A stretch of 46,527 bases of DNA from Candidatus Omnitrophota bacterium (lineage in GTDB: Bacteria; Omnitrophota; Gorgyraeia; Gygaellales; Profunditerraquicolaceae), in NCBI GenBank assembly GCA_026387355.1, contig JAPLLW010000017.1:1-46527 (forward strand), read 5' to 3'. The notes under the pieces were generated by a model that was not told where the DNA came from, did not search any database, and saw only the letters and a list, made by a program, of their open reading frames with translations. This document shows, piece by piece, positions 42,432 to 46,527 of this stretch. Position numbers and translations under genes: made by a program. Position 1 is the first letter of the stretch; each line of letters opens with the position of its first letter.

Positions 42432-42443
42432 TGCAGGCTCCTA
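42429..42443 (-). promoter_or_regulatory. In-frame TAG overlapping the ribosome binding site of the giant gene
   Basis: The minus strand reads TAGGAGCCTGCATTG. TAG ends the upstream giant ORF, AGGAG is the ribosome binding site, and TTG six bases later starts the next gene. Both ORFs are in the same frame, separated by this one stop. Confidence 0.85.
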
Positions 42444-45400
42444 GATTGTCCTGTCCTTGCTAGCAAGAATATCTTCCAACACTATTCTTCTACACAATGC
42501 GCTGCGCAGGATTGATTGCCTTGGCGCTTGAATAGAAACATTAGGGGCAATAATATTAATCAAAATTGATTCTGCAAGTAACTTTTTACGTTCATTTACC
42601 ATATTACGCACTAGGCTTAACTTATAGACCCAGGATATTTTACGCAACAATTTGGTTATCTTCTCTGCTTCATTCTTTTCACCGTCTGTAACGCTACTTA
42701 AAATATTGGAACGAAAATCTGCATCCAGGTATTTATTCAATAACCGCTTCTCTGTCACCTTAGCTAAGTAGTAATAAAGCACTGCAAAGGCCAGAGCGAG
42801 CGGGATAATAAAATGCCAATAGGTACTAACTGTTAAAGCAGCCCAGGTTCCAACAAATATCATTAAAGCAACAATCCAGTGAGTAAGATAATGCGGAATC
42901 CTGAATTCCTTGCGTAAGTGCAGTTCTCCGTATTGCCTAATTGAGAAATTTAAGAGCGTTTCTTCATCTTTAGGATCATTTTCTAATTTCTTGGCTAATC
43001 TCATAAAATCTAATAATACAAACCTAAAGCTAGAGGTATGTTTTTCGGTTACATACCCGATTACCCAATTCAAGATTTCTTCCTTTTCCTTATCGGTAAA
43101 GCTGTTCCAGGCGCCAACCTCGCGCCTGATTGCCTCTGCCTCTTCATTAATTGAGCCGTGCCTCTTTTCTTCATGACAGAGAATCATGTAAATTAAGTTG
43201 GAGGAGGCAGGATTGGTCTTAGAAAACAGATCGGCACTTAGACAAATCCTTCCTCCCTTATTTAAGCCGAGTGAACCGGAGAGCCTGCCTACCATTACAG
43301 TAGTACCGTGTCTCCCTAATTCCGCAAGCTTCACCTTCAGCATAACGTTTTCCTTTATTACCGAGTTAAATTCAGAATAAGTACCTAGAATTTCTTCGAG
43401 AGAAGAAATAGCGTTCTTGCGACGCATAAACGCAGCTGGGCTGCAATTATTCCAATTATTCGATTCTTGGTTATTAAAAAATCCTGCCAGCTCTTCTGTA
43501 ACAACCGGAAAACGGGCCCTAGTCTCTTTATCGGCTTTTTTGTGAGAGCGAGACTTCTTTTCAATGCCTTCGTGGAAAGAAATTACTTCCAGGGAATCCA
43601 ATAATTTATCGCGGGGTAATTCTTGTAAGACTCGGTGGGCTTCTTCAGAAATGATTATTTCAAGTATATTCTTATCGCGTTTGTATATGAAAAAGATATA
43701 CGGTTCTAATATGTCTTCCGGAGGCGCCTGAGCGCTATAAACCAGTTTATAGAATTTAATATTCAAATATTCTTGCCCCATTGCAAAATCGGGGAATCCT
43801 GGGATAGGTTCAAGCGTAAGAAGCCCTTTTCTTATTAAATGCTTGCGCTCCTTAATCTGCCTGGGCGTTATATTTCCTAAATAGCCTTCCTTCCTTTTGC
43901 TTGAATTTTCAGGTGGAGTGAATTCAGGCATTTCAGAGCCGGGTAACGCGCAAAGTTCAACAACCGTGCGCCTTGCTGCTCTAAGCATGTTAGTGCGTAC
44001 CCTGGGATTAATCGCATTAAAATCAAGGAATGAATGAAGCCGCGGCAAGCGTCCGGTGAAAAACTCCCGATGAATAAACGCTGCGTCTACGACTGTTTGA
44101 ATCATCGCCTTACGTACATAAGCAAGATCGTCGCGATATTCATATATTTGAATCCCCATCGCCTGTAACCTCTGCTTTAATTCTGCCTTTGAGAACATCC
44201 TTAAACCTTCGCGATCGTTGATTCCGACGCTCATAATAAACTGCGCATTTTTCATAAAGAATTCAAAAAGCTTATCCTTCTTAACAATCTCTGCGGGATT
44301 GCGCGCCATCATTATCGCTGTCGTACGCAAAGTCTTGAGCCTTTGGTAGACAGAACCAACGCTGCGTTCCAATAATTCGTCAACTGTGATTTCATAAACT
44401 TCTATTTCGCCATATATAACCTTACAAGTATCAATTGTCCTATCGCAAAGTGCGTTAAACCGAAAAACCTTGCTAAAAATATTAGCCGGAACCAGATTTA
44501 GCGTTGCTTCCTTACCGTCTTCTTTCTTCCCACGCACAGTAACTACCCCTCCTTGATAAGTAAGAGCAGTCCCTCGCAATTTCTCATAAGCCTTATCAAG
44601 GTCATGAACAACAACCCAATTATCATAGTCATTAAAGTTTACCTTCTCGCGCGCTGCAGATCCATAAAGGACTATAGCTTGAAGATTATCTCCCAGCTCA
44701 GCTTTTAGCCAATTGATATAGCCGAAACGAACTTTCTCCTCTTCTGTAAGAGCGGCTGTGTATTTTATTTTCTTAGTCAGCACACAAGCAAGTGGTAGGA
44801 TCTCCATATAATGAATGAGCCGCTTTTTAATCTCGATCAAAAGCTCTACCTCTTTTCCATTCACTAATTCTTCAGCCAAGAATAAAGCTTCACCAGGTTC
44901 CAAAAGACCGACGGCTAGCATTAAAGCAGTCAGACGATTGTAAACATGAATTTTATTAAGGAAAGTTTTTGCATCACCACGGTTTTGAATAATAAAGGAG
45001 TCCATTGTAGCGATACGCGCTGCAATCTCTACCTGCAATTGGAAGATAGCACGTAGCACCTTCTCCTCATCAGGGATACCGTCAATACCGGTCAGCTCTC
45101 GAATCTTTTCGTAGCCAAAGCCCTCCTGTAGCTTATGAATAAGCGAAGGCATATAGACTGAAAATGCCCTTATTTCGTCAACTGTCCAAACAAGAGGCAT
45201 AGTATTAACCGGAATCGCATCAATCAAGCGGGTAAGGTATTCGGGAGAGGGAATTATATCTAGAATAAAAACGTGGTAATATTCAATATTGCTATAGATC
45301 CCACGATTTATTGCCGGTTGAATCTGTTGTGCAAGAATTCGCGGCTCTGGCAATGGTTGTGTAATGCTTTGTGCTTCTTTATTGCGCTTGAGCCATAAAT

Positions 45401-46527
45401 CCAAGAAATACTGTATTACCCCTGACCAAAATACCGACATATTCCCAGCAATTAAGACGATCTGATCAGGCCAATAGCTCCATCCGATATATAAACCTAT
45501 TCCCCAATAAAGGGTGTTATACGCGTAGAAACTTAAAAAATTCTTTACAAACGTCTTATAATTAATTTTAGTCGTATCATTTCGAATAATATATTTCTGG
45601 TATAAGAAACTAAGCGGTAAGGTAATAACAAAAGTGCAGACTGTTACATCTAGAATCACCTTCCATAAATTACTCGGTACAAAATATATTAAAAATCCAT
45701 ACCACGCTCCGAAGATAAGCGGACCGAAGATAAATAATCCAGCCAGCGCCCATTTAACGATCATGGCAAGGTTAATCTTTTCTCCTCTTATCATCTGATT
45801 CATATAGCTTCCGCTGCCGCGGGCAATACCACCAACAATACTCTTAGCAATTAATGCGCCCCAGAATGTAGAGCAAGCTGCCAAATAATGACAACCGAAA
45901 TAAAACGATAAGGTGAGTGTCACGCCTAGAGGAATTAACGCCAAAACAATGCGCTCAAACAAGCTTCTAATAAAGGGGTCAGAATTATTTTTTGTAACAC
46001 ACACTCCTAATAGCGGTAGGGCAAAGAATGCCTTCAAGCCAAATATAGGTAAGAGGCCAAGAATGGCAACGGCGATTGCGGTATTCTTAAGCTTAGAGGA
46101 ACAACTTACGCTGTAGCCGGTGCGGACAATCCTTTGCAATACTATATCAGGATCCTCCGCGAGTATAGCGTAGTGGCGGCGGATAGTTTTTCTGCTTACC
46201 CCACCATTAAGCAGCACCTCAGCTCTCTTAAATATAACTGCCGGCCTGAATTCAAGCAGTTGCGGATACAAAACGGCATTGCGGATTAAAAATTTAACAT
46301 TCTCATTCCCAATTTTTAAAGTCCTCTTTTTACCTAATTCGATCGCACGCATCGCCCTCAATCTATACGCTCGCGCATATACCTGCGGGCTTACCCCTTG
46401 CGCCTTTATCTCGCTTTGTATGCGCACCTTACCCTTTTGCATAAGTTGCGTAAAATCCGGTGATGACGGAGGAATACATAATACCTCAACCAGATAAGTA
46501 TCAGTATTCTCTTTATCAAATGAAGTT
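42441..46527 (-). CDS. C-terminal 1,361 residues of a further giant multidomain protein
   Basis: The frame stays open from TAG at 42441 to the window edge. The ATG at 46442 is only an internal Met, because 28 sense codons precede it without a stop. Modules in order: a helical, basic region (KTIRRHYAILAEDPDIVLQR), linker LLPIFGLKAFFALPLLGV (about 45993-46085), a membrane domain like Mpv17/PMP22 (about 45390-45960), a helical section, a nucleotidyltransferase motif (LYGSAAREKVNFNDYDNWVV, about 44690), unassigned helices, and a C-terminal hydrophobic pair (42740-42870). It ends with the single TAG, in the frame of the next giant gene. The linker shows it belongs to the same system. Confidence 0.85.
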   Translation of the reverse strand, partial: TSFDKENTDTYLVEVLCIPPSSPDFTQLMQKGKVRIQSEIKAQGVSPQVYARAYRLRAMRAIELGKKRTLKIGNENVKFLIRNAVLYPQLLEFRPAVIFKRAEVLLNGGVSRKTIRRHYAILAEDPDIVLQRIVRTGYSVSCSSKLKNTAIAVAILGLLPIFGLKAFFALPLLGVCVTKNNSDPFIRSLFERIVLALIPLGVTLTLSFYFGCHYLAACSTFWGALIAKSIVGGIARGSGSYMNQMIRGEKINLAMIVKWALAGLFIFGPLIFGAWYGFLIYFVPSNLWKVILDVTVCTFVITLPLSFLYQKYIIRNDTTKINYKTFVKNFLSFYAYNTLYWGIGLYIGWSYWPDQIVLIAGNMSVFWSGVIQYFLDLWLKRNKEAQSITQPLPEPRILAQQIQPAINRGIYSNIEYYHVFILDIIPSPEYLTRLIDAIPVNTMPLVWTVDEIRAFSVYMPSLIHKLQEGFGYEKIRELTGIDGIPDEEKVLRAIFQLQVEIAARIATMDSFIIQNRGDAKTFLNKIHVYNRLTALMLAVGLLEPGEALFLAEELVNGKEVELLIEIKKRLIHYMEILPLACVLTKKIKYTAALTEEEKVRFGYINWLKAELGDNLQAIVLYGSAAREKVNFNDYDNWVVVHDLDKAYEKLRGTALTYQGGVVTVRGKKEDGKEATLNLVPANIFSKVFRFNALCDRTIDTCKVIYGEIEVYEITVDELLERSVGSVYQRLKTLRTTAIMMARNPAEIVKKDKLFEFFMKNAQFIMSVGINDREGLRMFSKAELKQRLQAMGIQIYEYRDDLAYVRKAMIQTVVDAAFIHREFFTGRLPRLHSFLDFNAINPRVRTNMLRAARRTVVELCALPGSEMPEFTPPENSSKRKEGYLGNITPRQIKERKHLIRKGLLTLEPIPGFPDFAMGQEYLNIKFYKLVYSAQAPPEDILEPYIFFIYKRDKNILEIIISEEAHRVLQELPRDKLLDSLEVISFHEGIEKKSRSHKKADKETRARFPVVTEELAGFFNNQESNNWNNCSPAAFMRRKNAISSLEEILGTYSEFNSVIKENVMLKVKLAELGRHGTTVMVGRLSGSLGLNKGGRICLSADLFSKTNPASSNLIYMILCHEEKRHGSINEEAEAIRREVGAWNSFTDKEKEEILNWVIGYVTEKHTSSFRFVLLDFMRLAKKLENDPKDEETLLNFSIRQYGELHLRKEFRIPHYLTHWIVALMIFVGTWAALTVSTYWHFIIPLALAFAVLYYYLAKVTEKRLLNKYLDADFRSNILSSVTDGEKNEAEKITKLLRKISWVYKLSLVRNMVNERKKLLAESILINIIAPNVSIQAPRQSILRSALCRRIVLEDILASKDRTI
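44560..44710 (-). other. Nucleotidyltransferase-fold motif in the upstream ORF
   Basis: IVLYGSAAREKVNFNDYDNWVVV matches GSxxR...DxD of polymerase-beta-type nucleotidyltransferases. The second Asp of the pair is followed by Asn (DYDNW), so the metal site is nearly intact. Confidence 0.6.
45390..45960 (-). other. Mpv17/PMP22-like membrane domain
   Basis: About four helices with GPLIFGAWYGFLIYFVPSN (compare GPxxHxWYxxL of Mpv17), LPLSFLYQKYI, YWGIGLYIGWSYWPDQIVL and FWSGVIQYFLDLW (compare the family's terminal WxxYLSW). The likeness is motif level only. The family is mostly known from eukaryotic peroxisomal and mitochondrial inner membranes. Confidence 0.4.
45975..45992. repeat. Family A half-site beside the linker
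   Basis: GGGGTCAGAATTATTTTT is in the coding frame (KNNSDP on the minus strand), within 20 bases of the linker repeat. The same word is at 7641, 7711 and 38530. Confidence 0.85.
45993..46100 (-). repeat. Transmembrane linker repeat (LLPIFGLKAFFALPLLGV) in the upstream ORF
   Basis: DNA keeps ACTCCTAATAGCGGTAGG and AAGAATGCCTTCAAGCC, matching the copies in the 10,974-residue gene. It separates the basic helical start from the membrane domain. Confidence 0.92.

Noticed and set aside
9507-42431. The giant ORF as an assembly artefact or a decayed pseudogene chain
   Set aside because: Nearly 11,000 codons without a stop, motif-level integrity of most enzymes and frame-preserving repeats argue for selection on the whole frame.
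43150-43190. HEEKRH as a possible zinc peptidase motif in the upstream ORF
   Set aside because: The spacing is HExxxH, not HExxH, and no third ligand motif follows.
1-46527. CRISPR array, tRNA or rRNA gene, origin of replication
   Set aside because: No regularly spaced repeats with unique spacers, no cloverleaf-like sequence with a recognisable T-loop, and no rRNA-like stretch was seen. The repeats present are tandem coding repeats or dispersed palindromes.

Overview
All credible genes in this window lie on the minus strand, so the biological reading order is from position 46527 down to 1. The sequence looks like a bacterium of the Omnitrophota (Omnitrophica) type or a close relative. This is an inference from the gigantic open reading frames, the moderately AT-rich DNA, the dispersed in-frame repeats and the domain mix. 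No rRNA, tRNA or ribosomal protein gene is present to test it.

The right part (42441-46527) is the C-terminal 1,361 residues of an ORF that stays open to the window edge. It carries a transmembrane linker, an Mpv17/PMP22-like membrane domain and a nucleotidyltransferase fold. It ends with a single TAG, which lies in the same frame as the next gene. That gene (9507-42431) is one uninterrupted ORF of 10,974 codons. Along it can be read a NagB-like isomerase, PAS, M48 peptidase, trypsin-like peptidase, several HATPase modules, a ten-helix EamA-like transporter, a degenerate receiver, a second M48 peptidase, a GT4 glycosyltransferase, a 2H phosphoesterase, ROK kinase, HAD phosphatase, a GlnD-like nucleotidyltransferase, GH3, an HD-like domain, a complete transketolase, a zinc ribbon, 3-dehydroquinate synthase, a PEP-synthase/PPDK-type module, a multi-helix membrane section, an internal lipoprotein signal, HEAT repeats and an alpha/beta hydrolase. 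Many of these modules are separated by copies of one hydrophobic linker (consensus LLPIFGWKALFALPLLGM) and by SSPAAAP segments. Both are recognisable as DNA repeats.

Downstream come a small four-helix membrane protein and two PilZ genes holding three PilZ domains (c-di-GMP receptors). After a 630-bp gap with a strong promoter, a GEMM-type c-di-GMP riboswitch and an intrinsic terminator begins the third giant gene (1-7260). It is an exported protein with a C39-like cysteine peptidase domain and repetitive regions, and it is open for 2,420 codons to the left edge.

Two themes unify the window. First, giant polypeptides seem to have been assembled by in-frame fusion of ordinary genes through repeats and palindromic elements that sit in coding sequence. 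One example is an old lipoprotein signal buried in the giant ORF next to a palindromic repeat. Second, c-di-GMP appears to act both through the PilZ proteins and through the riboswitch controlling the exported giant protein. Whether the multi-enzyme ORF acts as one protein or is cut into pieces (it encodes three peptidase modules itself) cannot be decided from sequence.
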